64,000 nt of DNA. Source: Mansonella perstans. Taxonomy: Eukaryota; Nematoda; Chromadorea; Rhabditida; Onchocercidae. Of this stretch, positions 1 through 15,491 are shown in pieces. A program made the translations under genes and the position numbers. Positions within the stretch are counted from its first letter, which is position 1; each line of letters begins with the position of its first letter. The notes under the pieces are model-generated. The model saw only the letters and a program-made list of their open reading frames with translations. It searched no databases and had not been told where the DNA came from. The DNA lies in assembly GCA_037074765.1 (NCBI GenBank), contig JBAMDO010000573.1:496001-560000 (forward strand). The letters run 5' to 3'.

Positions 1-500
1 TGTCAAATTATACTAGTTTCACTAATGTTCACGCTATCATTAGTTCCAACTTGTTGAATGACAAAAAAAGGTTAATTGTTTACAAAATTCTTTCTAACTT
101 CTGAACTAACCAAAGTGCTTTCTTCTACGATATATTTCTCTTCCAATTACAATCTCGGAAAGTCTGTCCTTTTCGAGCAGAAAAAGAATAAGGAAAATTT
201 GTTTCATAATTCTATTTAGCCAAAAACCCAGTTCAATCCCTCCATTATTTTCTCAACTGTCTTCAATAATTATCCACCACTTTCATTCAAAAAAAATTTA
301 GATTTATTCATTCTTTGAATATTCTATTTCGACAACGCTTTGAGTGATATCGAAGTAGAGCCAAAAATGTCTATGCATCGATTTGAAATTACCCGTAAAG
401 TTATCTTTCATTTTGTAAATTCCATAGATTCTAAGAGCGAAGTACATGAAATTATATTGGAATGAGAACAGAATGAAACTAGAAGTTGAGATAATTATAG
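1..500. other. probable unc-104 intron
   Basis: There is no convincing coding segment on either strand. It is AT-rich and ends in a splice acceptor (TTATAG at 495-500) directly before the first recognised unc-104 exon. I read it as intron; the preceding exons lie outside the window. Confidence 0.6.
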
Positions 501-3500
501 AATGAGACTGGAAGTTATGCGTCGTTCCTACAACGCCGATATAAGCGATACATGTACTCCGGACAGTCCAGAGGAAGAACAACATCAGTGTTGGCTTAGT
601 ACAATGCAGTTCAATCCTGCGAGATTAATACCTGACAGGTGCTCTCACTTTATGTCATCCTTCAAATATAACATTTCCATAAGCATGATTCTGAACTGTT
701 ACTTTTGCAACTTTCCAACCATAATAGACCTTTTTATTGACATTTCGCATTGCTTTGGTAGAGATACTTGTCAAAAAACTTTTGTAGTCAATATCAGATT
801 GATTTTATTTAATCAAGTTCGAATTAAGTTTCACAAGTACCGCTTGGCTGAACATAAAAAGCATGTGTTAAGGCAACGTTTGGAGTCAATGCGTGAAATG
901 TACCACATGGAGGAAGGATATAGTTCTGAGAGTCCAGAAGATCCAATGCTGGATGCGTTAATGAACACCGATCCTTTTTATGACCGATTCCCGTGGTTTC
1001 GAATGATTGGAAGGTTAGTATAGATTAATTCTTGCTAGTTAATTTAAATTTCATTTCACAACTTCATTTTTCTTATATTTATAGGTCTTTCGTTTATCTA
1101 AATAATCTAGTCCATAATGTGCCGCTCACGCATAAAGTTGTAATTGTCAATGAAAGAGCGGAAGTCAAAGGCCATCTTCGAGTTGCTATAGAACCTGTTC
1201 TGGACGGTATGCGTTATCAACCTTTACATATTCTGTAGAGGAACACTGCTAATAAAGAAGATATTTTTAATGAATATTGTCAACAATAAGTATATCAAAT
1301 TAATTCAGATGAAATGAAACCATTGAAAGGTGTTAATCAGTCGGTAAAATGTTATTTCCGTAAGGAAGACTTCACAAAGACAATTCAACCCACGAGCGCC
1401 GTAGTGAAATCGATAAATGAACGTTTTATAGGAGGTGTTAGCACAAAAGATGGTGATATGCAACAAAGCATTGGTAAGAATTTTTTTATAATTTAGAATA
1501 TTAGTAGTTTATATTACTAAAAATCTAAATTTCACATTTCAGATTTAATGTAAATTTTGATAACTGATCATTTGAGTATCAATTAGTAGCAAATTTTTAG
1601 GAAAAATGGATGAGGAAGCTGTGCAGTATTCAGAATACATGCACCCTGATACAGAGTACTGCTTTCGTATTACTATTATCGAAGCATGTAATATTTGCGA
1701 ACAATATAGCGATGTGTTTTGTCAATTTAAGTTAGTTTTTTATGATTGAACGATTAAATTTAGTTTTAACTGTTTCTAATTTTCTAAAATGGCTAAAAAT
1801 TCTGTTACATTTTCTATTTATTGAATTTTTAAAGTAGAATTTTAATAGTTCTGAATACATTTTAAAATATTGCAGTTTTTTACATCGACATGATGAGGCA
1901 TTCTCAACAGAGCCAATGAAAAACACTGCAAAAACTCGATTAGCGTTTGGTCATGTTCAAGTAAATAGTTCTATTATAATACCAAATGAAAGTTAACCAA
2001 AAGCATTTAAGTTTATTCAGTTAATAATGATTATTCAGTCAAAGCTTACCAATTTTATTTAGGTTGATAATTTTCAATTTGTAATTGCAGAATATTCGCG
2101 TGACTATGTCCCCAGTGTTCTTACATTATGTCAATCATTATCCCATTATATTCGAAGTCTTTGGGCACTATAAGCCATCTGCGCAGCAGTTTGTTTATGA
2201 TCGCCAAAACAGTTCTCTTGGGTACAGTTTGTTCAAATCAGTAGTGGCGTAAATCTTAACTAAGTTTGACTGAATTCATTTCAATTTATTTGATGGCATT
2301 CTTTTAATCGAAATAAGCTTTAACAAATTAAACTAAAACTGGAGAAAAAATAGGTTGGATAACCACCGAAATATCTATTTTAGGAAAGATTGGTTAAAAG
2401 GCTTAATTTGATTAATTTGAAATAATTTAAAAATTTGTGAAATGAAAATGAAAGTATGAATTTAAAGGCGAAGATTATCAACAAAGTTATCGTTCCAGCA
2501 GCCTTCGTTATTAATTGCAACACCTGTTAGGAGCAAAAAATCTACCATCATTCCAAACAAGTAATTGTTTCATACGTTTCTAAGAATGAAAAATTCAGTT
2601 ATTTTTACTGGCATGCCTGAATTAATTTGTAAAGATTTGATACTCTGAATCATAGTCTGAATCAAGTGCGATCGAAATATGATCTACTCGTATGGTTCGA
2701 AATTTGTGAACTCGGAAGCAATGGCGAATATGTCCCAGCAACTGTCGACCATGCCCAAGGTAAGTAACCAGTTGTAACATCTAATATAACTAAATTTAAT
2801 TTATGAGAAATAATTGTCATGATTTTCACAAACATTACCACGAATTCATTGGTTTTGTTTAGGAGGCTTTTGGTTCTCTATTTTTCACTGATTATGATTC
2901 AGGTTTACTAACCCATGGTATATTTCTGCTTCATCAAGGAATCCAGCGACGGTTAAAAATTACAATATGCCATGAAAAAGGTGATGATGTAAAGTGGAAG
3001 GATTGTCAAGAATTAGTAGTTGGTCGGATAAGATCCACGCCAGAATGGAGTGGTGAAGATATAGATGTGCTATCTTTAGGACTGTTTCCAGGCACATTCC
3101 TGGAATTCTCAATGGATGATAGGTGTGCACTTTCTTATATGAGTAAATAATGAACGTCTAAAACCATTTGGAGATTTCCTACATTAAAAAGAATGAACTA
3201 TATTACAAAGCTTATTATCATATTCTGAAAGATAACTTCATAAAAAATGTTGTTTTGCTCAATAATATTTTTGATTTGCTTCACTGTTTAAATTAGTCTG
3301 AATTTTCATTTCAAAATCACAAATTTCCCATATTTTCCAGGGTATTTTTCCAGTTTGAAGCAGCTTGGGACAGTTCACTGCATAATTCTCCTCTTCTTAA
3401 TAAGGTATCAAATTACGGTGAACAAGTGTATATGACGCTATCAGCCTATATGGAACTAGAGAATTGCACCCAACCAGCAGTGATTACAAAGGATCTTTGC

Positions 3501-6500
3501 ATGATGATTTATGCCAGAGATTCGAAAATCTCAGCCGCCAGCAGGTTACCAACAATAGTCGCCCTATACAAATACGGCCTTATTATATGCTTTTTAAGGT
3601 TATTTTGAGAACACCACAACACGCAACAAAACGCATCTCTCGCTTGCTCTTCTTTTTACATTTAACTAATTACTCCCAATCATTTAACGCTTAGCTCTTT
3701 GTCGATATGCCAAATTTAAATTTCAAATTTACTAGATACTGCGAAACATCAGCAAGCAAATGAAATTAACAACCTTTTCCTGTTCATTTAATTTAATTCC
3801 TAATTTTCTTTCGCTTATTTGTTAACTAAATTACTTATCTTGTCTTTTGTCCAACCTATTTCAAAATAACACTTATTGAGACTAATTAAAGCAAGAATAG
3901 ATTACTTTGTAGAACACTTAAAATATAGGCAACAATTTATGTGACATAGAAATATGCTTGCAATCCTTATTGCAGGAACATTCAAGAACTTAGCACAATC
4001 ACTCAAAAATTTTACATCTGTTCTACATTTCTCATTATCCCAGCAAATAAATTTTAGTTATTTTTTGCAATTTTTAATTTCTCCTGGCTAAAAAAAGAGA
4101 CTATTTTCTTGGCAGGCTTTGAGCTTCAGGATAATCCATGCTTTTGCTCACAACAGATGATGTTAAATAATAACTGTTGTTTAGCAAATCTGAATATTAA
4201 GGTTTTGTCGGTCGTTGATTGGTGGTATAAGCAAAAGCCCAGAAATGAATCGTGTACCTGGTGTTTACGAACTTACTGTCAGGGAAGCTCTCGACAAAGG
4301 TAGTCCAGGTGTGCTTGTTGGATGTGCTTTTGAGTTCTCTCTATCATTTTATATATTTATCTCAAATACTATAAAAATTTCTGTCGAACTTCAAAAAGAT
4401 TTAATTTGATACTTTAAAAAAAAGTTTTCGCCCTATTTTTTCCTAGTTCTAGAATTCCCAAAATGAAAGTAATTTTGGCTGCCAGTCAGATAAGATCTGC
4501 AGATTTTGCATATTTTTTGCAGCAACAACATTGCGCTATTTCAGAAGAATAATTATTTTCACATGCAATACGCATATAAATTACAGGCTTACTATGATAG
4601 GATTTCTTCAAGTTAATGTTTTGTTGGTGTATGTATAATTTATGCAAAATTGTCCATAGCTAATTTTCATATTTTAACAAATTTTCACCTTACAATAGGA
4701 GCTGCACGGAGACAACGTCGCGTTCTGGATACTTCATCTGCATACGTTCGAGGCGAGGAGAATCTTGGCTTATGGCGTCCACGTGGTGATTCACTTATAT
4801 TCGAGCATCAATGGGAGCTGGAAAGATTGACGCGATTGCAACAAGTATAAGATAAAGCAATTAGAGATTACTTAATGGGCACTGATTAAAGAACAATATA
4901 CAAAAAAATACCACAAAGAATATTTTGTTGGAAGATTTCAGGTAGAACGTGTTAGATTGTTCCTTCGTCTTCGAAACAAGTTGAAATCAGAAAAGAAGAA
5001 TGTAGGAGAAGAAAATGAAATCAAAACACCAATCTCTCCAACAACGCCAAAATATCCGATTCCGGCAATATGTAAACTAACGGAAAAGGAGACGAATTTA
5101 GCAGAAAAAGTGCTTCGTCTGATTAAACAGAGAATACCGATAAATAAAGAACCACCTACTGGAAAGGTTAACTTTTATTGATTTCTGAACTCTAAATGTT
5201 AATTTTTGCGATTTTTTTATCATGACATATTTGAATAGCGTTTAAACAAAATACATTGCAGTGATCAGTAGTGATAATTTTTATTTTAGGCAATGGATCA
5301 GAGCGACCAAACGTCGTCTTCACTCGGAGATAGTATCACAAGTCCTACTTCTGATAAGTTAGACAACTTTCAGTTTGCAAACAAATGATTCTATGTAAAA
5401 AATGATGTGAAAGGATTTTTAAATCAGGAAGCTTGTCAGAACATGTTTTATTCACCGATAATTCATTGATCAAATATCAGCGTTTTCCTTTTAATTTATT
5501 TCATAAAAAAGTAAAAATCTACAATGGTTTGAAAAATGAAAATATATCAGAAGTTAGTTGCAATTAAAATTCTGTTCTTTTAGAAATTTATTAATTAATT
5601 CTTCTCAATCGCTTGAGTTTCTTAACAAGCTGAAGTCGAAATCAAATCAAAATTTGGTACATGATTCTAATGAGATAGAAAACGGCATGCATCGGTCGAT
5701 GAGTGGAAGTCGAATTTCACAAATGTCTTTACTAGTTCCTGAGGTAACTTCATTTCAGCATTCTTTAAAAAGCATAAAAAAATTTTGAATTTAAGTTTTT
5801 AATTAATATTGGTTAATAATGCTTTACAGTAGAGGATTCCAGTTTTATGCTAATAGTTCGAAAAAAATTGATCTTTCTTCATATAGCGAAGACAAAATTG
5901 ATGTCGGAAATGAATAATGGGACAAGTGACACTGTTAAATAATGTTATGTGACATTACTAAAGTTACAGGTAACAGAAGAACGTGTGGGAATTGTTGTTT
6001 CCAAAAAAGGTTACATGAACTTCCTAGAAGAAAAAACGCAAGGTTGGGTAAAGCGATGGGTAGTTGTAAGGAGGCCATATATTCTATTGTTCCGTGATGA
6101 TAGAGATTTGGTCATTTTTATCTCCATTATATTTTATTCATTTTCAAATTAAAATTTACTAATTCTCCCTTGATTCAATTTAAAGAAGTGAAACATTTAA
6201 ATTAAAAGTATTTTTCCATTCTTCTGTTATATAAGTTGAAATATTTACAATTCATTTTTCTCCAATATCGAAACATTTAGGTAATTCGTGGTATAATAAA
6301 TCTCGCAAATGCTCGAGTGGAATATTCGGAAGATCAGCAAGCTATGCTTAAGGTACCGAATACTTTTTCAGTATGCACAAATCATCGCGGTTTCTTGATG
6401 CAGACGGTGGACGATCAAGTTGGTTTTTCTTATTTAACATCTAATATTAACAGATCCTATTAAGCTGTTCATTAATTTTACTTGCATTGATTTGATATCA

Positions 6501-6658
6501 AAAAATATTCAAAATATCGAAATTCGCTTAAAGCCGCTCAAAGCTTTATTACAAAAAATCATCAATTATTTTAGATGTATGATTGGCTCTATGCTATTAA
6601 TCCGTTATTAGCAGGCCAGTTGCAATCTAAGAAGGGATCGATGGGTATACCTTTATGA
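501..6658 (+). CDS. unc-104: kinesin-3 UNC-104/KIF1A, C-terminal part (partial, spliced)
   Basis: This is the 3' portion of the kinesin-3 motor that carries synaptic-vesicle precursors along axonal microtubules. Motor and FHA domains would be encoded upstream. Exons read: 501-638, 873 (or 798)-1013, 1085-1206, 1309-1473, 1601-1730, 1876-1960, 2091-2221, 2468-2560, 2635-2759, 2903-3122, 3341-3544, 4202-4308, 4699-4844, 4942-5166, 5290-5357, 5584-5743, 5970-6110, 6281-6418, 6575-6658. Diagnostic stretches include [84 protein letters not shown] and [20 protein letters not shown] lipid-binding PH domain follows ([18 protein letters not shown] to [14 protein letters not shown]). Only about nine residues follow the PH domain before TGA, so the C-terminal tail is short. 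The first exon looks like a duplicate of the second; see findings. Orthology to UNC-104 is secure; the exon usage at 501-1013 is not. Confidence 0.93.
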
Positions 6659-8263
<1,605 letters not shown>

Positions 8264-8359
8264 TCAAAAAAATCGTGATATTTGCCATTTCATTGTCCCC
8301 GTCAGGTCGTATAGGTGGTTGTTTTGTTGCATAGTTCTATCGCATATTTTTAGATTCTG

Positions 8360-8455
8360 CTTTGGTCTTTGCTTAGACAGATCAAATTGTTTAGACAGAT
8401 CAAACTTTCTTCGCTCAGATCAAATTTCTTTTCGCTCAGACCAAATTTCTTCTGG
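8360..8455 (+). repeat. short degenerate repeats after the tRNA
   Basis: Four imperfect copies of a roughly 12-20 base unit ending in CAGATCAAA or CAGACCAAA (TTAGACAGATCAAA twice, then CGCTCAGATCAAATTTCTT and CGCTCAGACCAAATTTCTT). Too short for a known element. Confidence 0.6.
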
Positions 8456-11400
8456 AATAAACATGCAAGTGTAAGTGTTGTGTTGTGTGCAATTTACTAA
8501 CAATAAAACGAAAAGCTCAATTACAAAGTTGTACGCTTTAGTAATCAACGATAAAAACGTTTGTCATACGTAAAAATTATACCGTAAACAAAATAAAAAC
8601 AATGAAAATATTATAGTAAAAAAAATTAGCGCAAAATTTCTTTCGTAGATGAAAACGTTTGATGCTATGGTCTAAACAGTTATTTTTTTAAATGTTTTAA
8701 GGTACTCATATTTGACATTTTGACGGAATTAATTAGGCTAAAATTTCCTGAAAACAATTTTTTCTCTGATCCCCATATGAATTATTTAATGTATAATAAT
8801 CGAGAAAAATTTTTAATGATTGTAAGCTATAGGATTTGTAAGCAAACAGAAATATGCAAGCGTATGTCATATGAAATTTTAAATACATCTTAATTCATTT
8901 TAAAGCTCTCGACATATCATCGAGTGAGACATGGGAAAATTTTTTTCCTTGCAATGTGAATAACGGAAAGAATGCAATAATTACAGAATGTGACAAAAAT
9001 TTTTTATTGTATCACAAGCTAAAACAGTGAATATGCATTTCACACATTTGAAGATTCAATCTATCGCGCAATTTCCACGACAAATAACAAAGTACTCATT
9101 TCTTAATGCTCGTAAATATTGATTGCACATTTATTTCAGTTATAAGATTGTTTCGCTGCAATGCTATCATAAGAATAACGATGTATCGATGTGTTCATCA
9201 AGAGATGGAATGAAATGCTTTTCTTATTCCAGCTAAACTATCATTTTCAATGTCAGCTTATTATTAACGAAAAATGCCAGAAAATGTGTTGCATTTATCT
9301 GATGATAGCGTTCAGGATAAAAATATCTGATTTGAAATTTAATTCGCATTCTTTCCAAAAAATACTTGCTAAATTTTCGAAATCAAAAATCTCCAAATTT
9401 CAACTAATGACTTGCTCTAAATGATACATCACTTAAAAGGCATATCAACCTTGAGTGACATCTATAAGAAAGCAATGTCATTTTTCGGAAGCAAATACCA
9501 AAAATATCAAAACTGCTCCCGCAAAGTTTTCGAAGTTATATGAAAAGAATGAATGACTGCGGAGAGTACGATAGAATCGATGATTATTCTCTCGAAAAGA
9601 AAAGCATAAAGTTTGGATTTGTTTATTAAGATTTAGTTCATTACTTCAGTTCAACTTTTCCATGAATATTATAATTGTTCTCATTACTCGCCCATACCTT
9701 TTGAAATTTGGAACTATAACAAAAGTCCCTTTTCTTACTCGCTCAGCCAACTTTCGATATTATAACTGCAAATATTATTAAATAACAATGGGTATCCAGA
9801 CAAGCTTTTTTCCATTCTTAAACTTCATATTATTTATTATACCCCAGGAGGTTTCTTTTTCAGAGAAACCTTTCTTTTTTTTTTTTCTATGAAGCTTTTT
9901 TTTGTAGCATTCCATCATTGCTTTTCCATCTTTATCACTGTCAGAACAATTAATTCTCTAGAAATTGCACGAAAGTTCAAAAATGAAAATTTTTAATTAA
10001 ATTAAGCTAAAGGTGTAATTTCAAAAAAATTGTAGAAGATGCGAACTTCAAAGGGCTGTTGGTAAAAGTCGAATTGCGAAATGTAAGTACATTCTCCTTT
10101 TTTTGAGAAGTAATGACAACTTTATTGAAAAAATTTTCCAATGCTGGAGAGGGGAAAATTGAAATAAGATGTTAGAGAGGACAAGCGACTGTGCCTTGAT
10201 TTCTTTATCTTGTTCCATGTTTAGATTGATTGAGAAAGAGACTTTAGTTGGATTCTCAGCATGATTTCAAATGTAACAAATGTTTGCTAGGAACTAGAAA
10301 GTAAGTTAGTACTTCCTTCATTAAGTTAGTTCAAATAAATATTAATTGAATAATTGTGTGTGAAATCACCAGTATTCTAATATTCTCATTCAAATTTTAA
10401 TCATTAACTAATGGAATTTTTCCTTGGAGATTGGCAGCACTTCAGCTGTGGAAAACGTTAGAGATATTTTGCGTATTGGAATTGCGAAAATAAAGTTTCC
10501 TGAGAACTTTTTCTTTCATTGAAACATCTTTCAGAAATTGTGTTCATCTATTTCTGAAGCTATTTGAAACAGTTTTTTGCTGGATGTTAGCACACAATAC
10601 AATATTCTGTTCATGCATAATGTTCTTTATCAAAATTTATTAATTCTATTGCTGTTGTGGTCATCACTAGATGGTTTGTTTAGTATTTTGGGAAACTTTA
10701 AGCTTTTTAAAGAAAAGGCAATTTCAGAAGATGAAACCTTTATTAGGTGCTTTTTGATTTACATTATTTCTTTTCAGTAAATGAGTGATTTTCCAATAGA
10801 TGCCGAATATGACTAGTATATGAAAAAAAATCTAATTATCCAAAAAAAATTGCTGTTTCACTGCTGAAATGAAAATAATTTAATCATTACCGGATTTTTC
10901 AATCCTTCTGGTTTACACTTTTTAATATGAAATAATTGTTTTATTGTCGTAGAAAAATCTTTTTTTTGCAAAGTAATAGTTTTGGAAAACATTTCAGGAT
11001 TAATATATACTTATTGTTGATTAAAATTTCATCAACTTATTTATTCTTAGAACACTGGAAAAAAGAACTTCTCTTAAAATCAAGAAGACTTGAAATTCCA
11101 AACAGTTAACATGAGAATGGCAGAGGTAGAGCATAAAAAATAAATGAATCTATTTCTAAAAGAAATATCTAGAACCATTAAAAAAGAATAAGTGAATAAG
11201 AATAAAGAATAACGCAGAGAAAAAGTGTTTTTTAAAATAAAATTATCAAAAGGAATCAAAATTTGTTAGAATTTGAAAATATGATGTTAGATGAAGCATG
11301 AAATTAAATTTTTTAGTTGTAATTCGATAGCAGGAAAAGTTTTTGCTTCTCAGATATATTCATTTAAAAGTTACACACTTATGTCTGCCTATATTAATTA

Positions 11401-12446
11401 TAAATTTCCTCTCAAATTGATTTATACAATTTGAATTTTATTTTATTTTTTTGATCAATTAATTTTAAAGTATTTATTAACGAAATTTCCAAAGAATAAG
11501 CCAGTTGAAGTTTATGATATATTTCTTAAAGTGATGGGAGATAGAGAAACTGAAATGAATTTATACTTTCAGCTACAAACTGAAGGATACAAAAATATTG
11601 ATATTTGATAGAACAAACTTTTTGTTTTTTAAAAGTTATTGAGAAACGGAAAATTTCACTTTTTTAATAATCTTAACCTTTTCTAAATTAATTTAGAAAA
11701 GTTTGTAGCAAAGTTAGAATGATGCTGAAGGCTAATTTGTTGCTGTTGAGAAAAGAAAAAACATATTTGATTGGCATGTTTGTAATAATCTTCTTTCTGC
11801 ATTCATGTATTAGAATAAAAATATTTCTGTCAGCTCAGCGATATTTTGCTCATCTTTACAATGATGTGTTTGCAGCATTCTGTTATCGATACTTTTTCAA
11901 AATCTCTCTCTTTCTCTGTCGAAGGTAATAAAAATGAAACATTCGTTTAGGAATGAAAATTATTGCAAACGATGTATGTAATAAGCTGAAATTATTTTGT
12001 TTTTCTCTAAGTTCTCATATTGTGCCAATTTGATTTTAGAATTGCTTGCTTGCTATATCTCTTCGATCCCAGATTACTTTTGACTGTAATTAGGAACTTT
12101 CTGTTTTTATTTCAGTAACTGATTCCGAACAAAACTGTTCGTCATGCTATCATTATTTCCGATTATATAACCGATATTCTTATATCCAGATCATGCTTTC
12201 ATCAGATTATGTTGTTTGTATTACGGACGGGGAGAAAATTTTCTTGTAAATGCACTGATAGGATAACAAAGTTATCTATCGTTAAAAAATATATCAATGT
12301 TGAAATGATTTGATATGCAAAGATCATTTCGGAGTAAATAAATAGTTAATGCGCTGTTTTTTTTTTGTAAACGAGAAATCTTTTGGTTTCCTTGAGAATA
12401 TCATTGCTTTGCATAGCTTATAAGCTATATAATTGTGCTTTCAGTA
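8456..12446. other. long intergenic region, no gene recognised
   Basis: About 4 kb of AT-rich sequence between the tRNA and the BTB gene. The ORFs here are short, low in complexity and match nothing I know. Two small less AT-rich patches (10036-10082 and about 10436-10530) are bounded by plausible splice signals and are discussed as a weak finding. Confidence 0.5.
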
Positions 12447-15400
12447 ATGATCTCAGTAGTAGAAGTGACAAAGGATCCTGCCCCACAGCAGGCAGAAACA
12501 TCCACTTCTGCTATCGAAAGACCTTTTCGGTTACTTGTTAAAGATCGCCTGTTTGTTGTCGAATCGACAATTATTGCCAAACTTTCGCCTATATTTGCTG
12601 GAATTATATTCTGTTCGGACAATAATTCATCTAGTACAATCGATAACGATCATCAACTTTTACGGGAAATTGTAGATGAAAATAGCAAAGATATTGCTAC
12701 ATTTTTAAATTGTTGCAGTGATGCCAATCTTATAGATGGTAAGCTTTTTCAAATTCTCAAAGTTTTTCGTAAAAAAAATCAGAAACAGAAAATGTCGAAA
12801 TGCAATCTTATTCTGAGAGGCAGAATTTATTTTGCAAAACCATCGTTAGTCGTTTATAAATATCCCAAAAAAAAAAAAAAAAAAAAGATTTGCTTTGATA
12901 GAATAAAGTCCAAGATAAATTTTTCAAGCTTCTTGTCTTGAAAAAGAATTTCCAATCAGTATATCATAAGTATCGTCTCCCTTGATTTTATTCTTCCATT
13001 AGTTCAACTTTTGCAATGACATCTTTGCAAGATTAAATTGGATATTTCAAAAACCCTTTCATTCAATTCAACTTAGTCTTTAAAAAGCAATTATCATCTT
13101 TCTAAGCCAAGACTTGCTACGATATTGTTTTCTCAACAAAGTCAAAATCCATACATTTTAATTTCCACATATCCTTACTATTTCCTCACACTTTAAGCAT
13201 TTTTCTTCTCTCTTCAAAACTTTGAACAATGTTTACAGTGAACGGCGATATCAACCTTCGTTTTCTGCAATCAGTTACATTATTGATTTTAACAATCTGA
13301 TATTAAGTTTTGCAATATGCCATTAACTCTAACAAACGGATCTTTCTCCGAAGTACTTAGTCTGTTTATAAGAAGGACAAAAAGTAGTAAATGAATTTAA
13401 ACACTCATTGCTAAATAGAAGTTGGCAAAGGAATAATAAAGTGCTCATTTAAAGCAATTTTGATCCATATTATATTTAGAGAGCAATTTTGCAACAATTC
13501 TTCGCTTATCGAGGAAGTATCAAGTAAGCTCGTTAACCGAAGCTTGTGAAGAATTCATTTGCAACAAATGCAATTTGGAGTAGGTTTCAATGATTAACTT
13601 CAATTTCTGCATTTCATTTCTCCTACAGAAGAAATTATTTAATGCACACAATGTATTTCTAGCAGCAAAATTTCTACACTAAATAGCTAGAAATAATACT
13701 CCATAAAAAAGGCTAATAAAACTTAATTGCCAGAAATCTTTGAAAGCGAAAACGAAAGTTGAAATTTGACTCATCGAGTTTACTAAGTACATGTTGCTTG
13801 TGTTAATGGAATTAACTGAGGAAGCATGTTGTTTGTGTTAATGGTAGAGTAGAAATTCTGCTCTGCCGGCATTTGTTAGATTCAAAGATTGATGAAGAAA
13901 AAAATATGGTTAAGAATGGCATTTAGATAACTAGCAGTTTTGCTTCGTCGAGCAACCTTTTCATATTACTAAAGTTATTATTACTATTTATCTAAGTCAT
14001 AAAGCAAAAAGACCAAAGGAATTAAAATTTAAATTTAACTACTTATTGTAAATAGAGCAACACTTTTCCCGCCCTGTTCGAAAAATGACATATCATTCAA
14101 AGGTTTTCACTTTTAAAGCTCTATTATCATTCTTGAAGTTCCATTCTATTTAATATTATTTAGTCTTATTGATAGCAACGTAGAATGGTTAAGAGAAGTG
14201 ATATCAGAAGCAAGAATTATGACAAAAAATTAATTACACCAAAATGAACAACACCTGGTTTTATTAGTAATTTTATGAAAGCACAAAAAACTTTGACAAT
14301 TGAAAAATACTTTTAGCTCAATGAAAACGGATCAAGTAGTAACATTATTGGTTGTAAGTCATGAATATCACCTGTGTAGAGAAGTAATAATCAAGCTGAT
14401 TAATCGGATCGCTTCTGAAGCCAAAAATGATCTGGCTCGTTTGAAGTTAAGCAGATTGCTACCGCCCCAGGTTGATTATTCTTTTCTTTTAATGATTTGG
14501 CTACAGTTAATAAAAATCATTAAATGATCAATTGTTCCTCTCACACATCAACTATTTTTTAAATCATTCCAAATTATAAAATAAATGAAATAAAAAATTT
14601 TAGTACTTTTGAATGGATTTAATGTTCTTGATAATTCCACATTATCAACAATTGTTTTTCTACATATATTTTCACTTCTTTCATTAAGTGATGTTATGTA
14701 ACATCTTCAATTATGAAAATCTTCAGTTTGAAAATCAAGAAAATTTATTCAGAAATATTTGATGACACAAAAATTCTCTTTTCCTTATATTTACAGTTAC
14801 ATGGCGCAATAGTAAAAGCAAACCTAAATAAAACTCAGCTCAGAGAAACTGAAGCAATGAACGGTCATCTATTCAAGATGAATCGATTTGTAACTATGTA
14901 CAGACGGATGGTTTGTGAAATGTGTAAAAGAATCACAGATTCCGCCTTTTGTGAAGGTTAAATGATATTGAGTGCTTCTAATTGTTTTTAATAGAACTCA
15001 TCGTAATTAATTAATTCCTCGCTTAACAAAGAATTCAGTCATTCGTTTCATTTACAACAAACTTTTCTTTGTTTTATAACTTTGCTATTTAGTATGTTCC
15101 TAGCCAATATTAGTTTTGGCAAACATTTAATGACTCGTATTAATTTCTTCAAAAAAGTTATTTGCTTCTCTTATTTGCTTCAAATGTCAAATGAAATTCC
15201 TCAAATAGTCAAAATAGAACATTAGTTGCGATATGCGTAATTCTGTTGCATTCACTACAAGTTTTTCAAGTTTAAATCTTTTTTTTTGATTCTCTCGAAC
15301 TGTATTGCAAAACAATAATAAACTAAAATGCAAGATTTTACGGAATTTAAAGAAAAATTATAGATCTTTTTGCAGGCTGCAAGAAAGCATTTTGCAAAGA

Positions 15401-15491
15401 TCACTGGATCCGGAATAGATGCACAAGTAATTACGGAGAGCAAGTGATCGATGAACTGCGACGAAACTTGGTAGAATTTGAATACGATTAA
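12447..15491 (+). CDS. BTB/POZ domain protein with C-terminal Cys/His cluster
   Basis: Five exons fit in phase: 12447-12738, 13480-13579, 14317-14470, 14797-14956, 15376-15491, giving 273 residues. A TTTCAG acceptor sits two bases before the ATG, so the mRNA is probably trans-spliced. The first 130 residues read as a BTB fold of the divergent nematode type: RPFRLLVKDRLFVVES, then LSPIFAG, then a helix pair ending FATILRLSRKYQVSSLTEACE. The last exons place Cys/His residues as CEMC-x8-CEGC-x4-CKDH, followed by RNRC, which suggests a zinc-binding site. BTB proteins often dimerise and act as CUL3 substrate adaptors, but no partner is shown here. The match to a particular C. elegans gene is not known to me. 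The fold assignment is fairly firm; the function is open. Confidence 0.78.
12866..12885. repeat. poly-A run
   Basis: Homopolymer of A in intron 1 of the BTB gene, inside a longer open frame that is not coding beyond the splice donor at 12739. Confidence 0.8.

Noticed and set aside
304..585. 93-codon minus-strand ORF
   Set aside because: Overlaps the unc-104 exon at 501-638 in antisense; hydrophobic AT-driven composition; no splice or start context.
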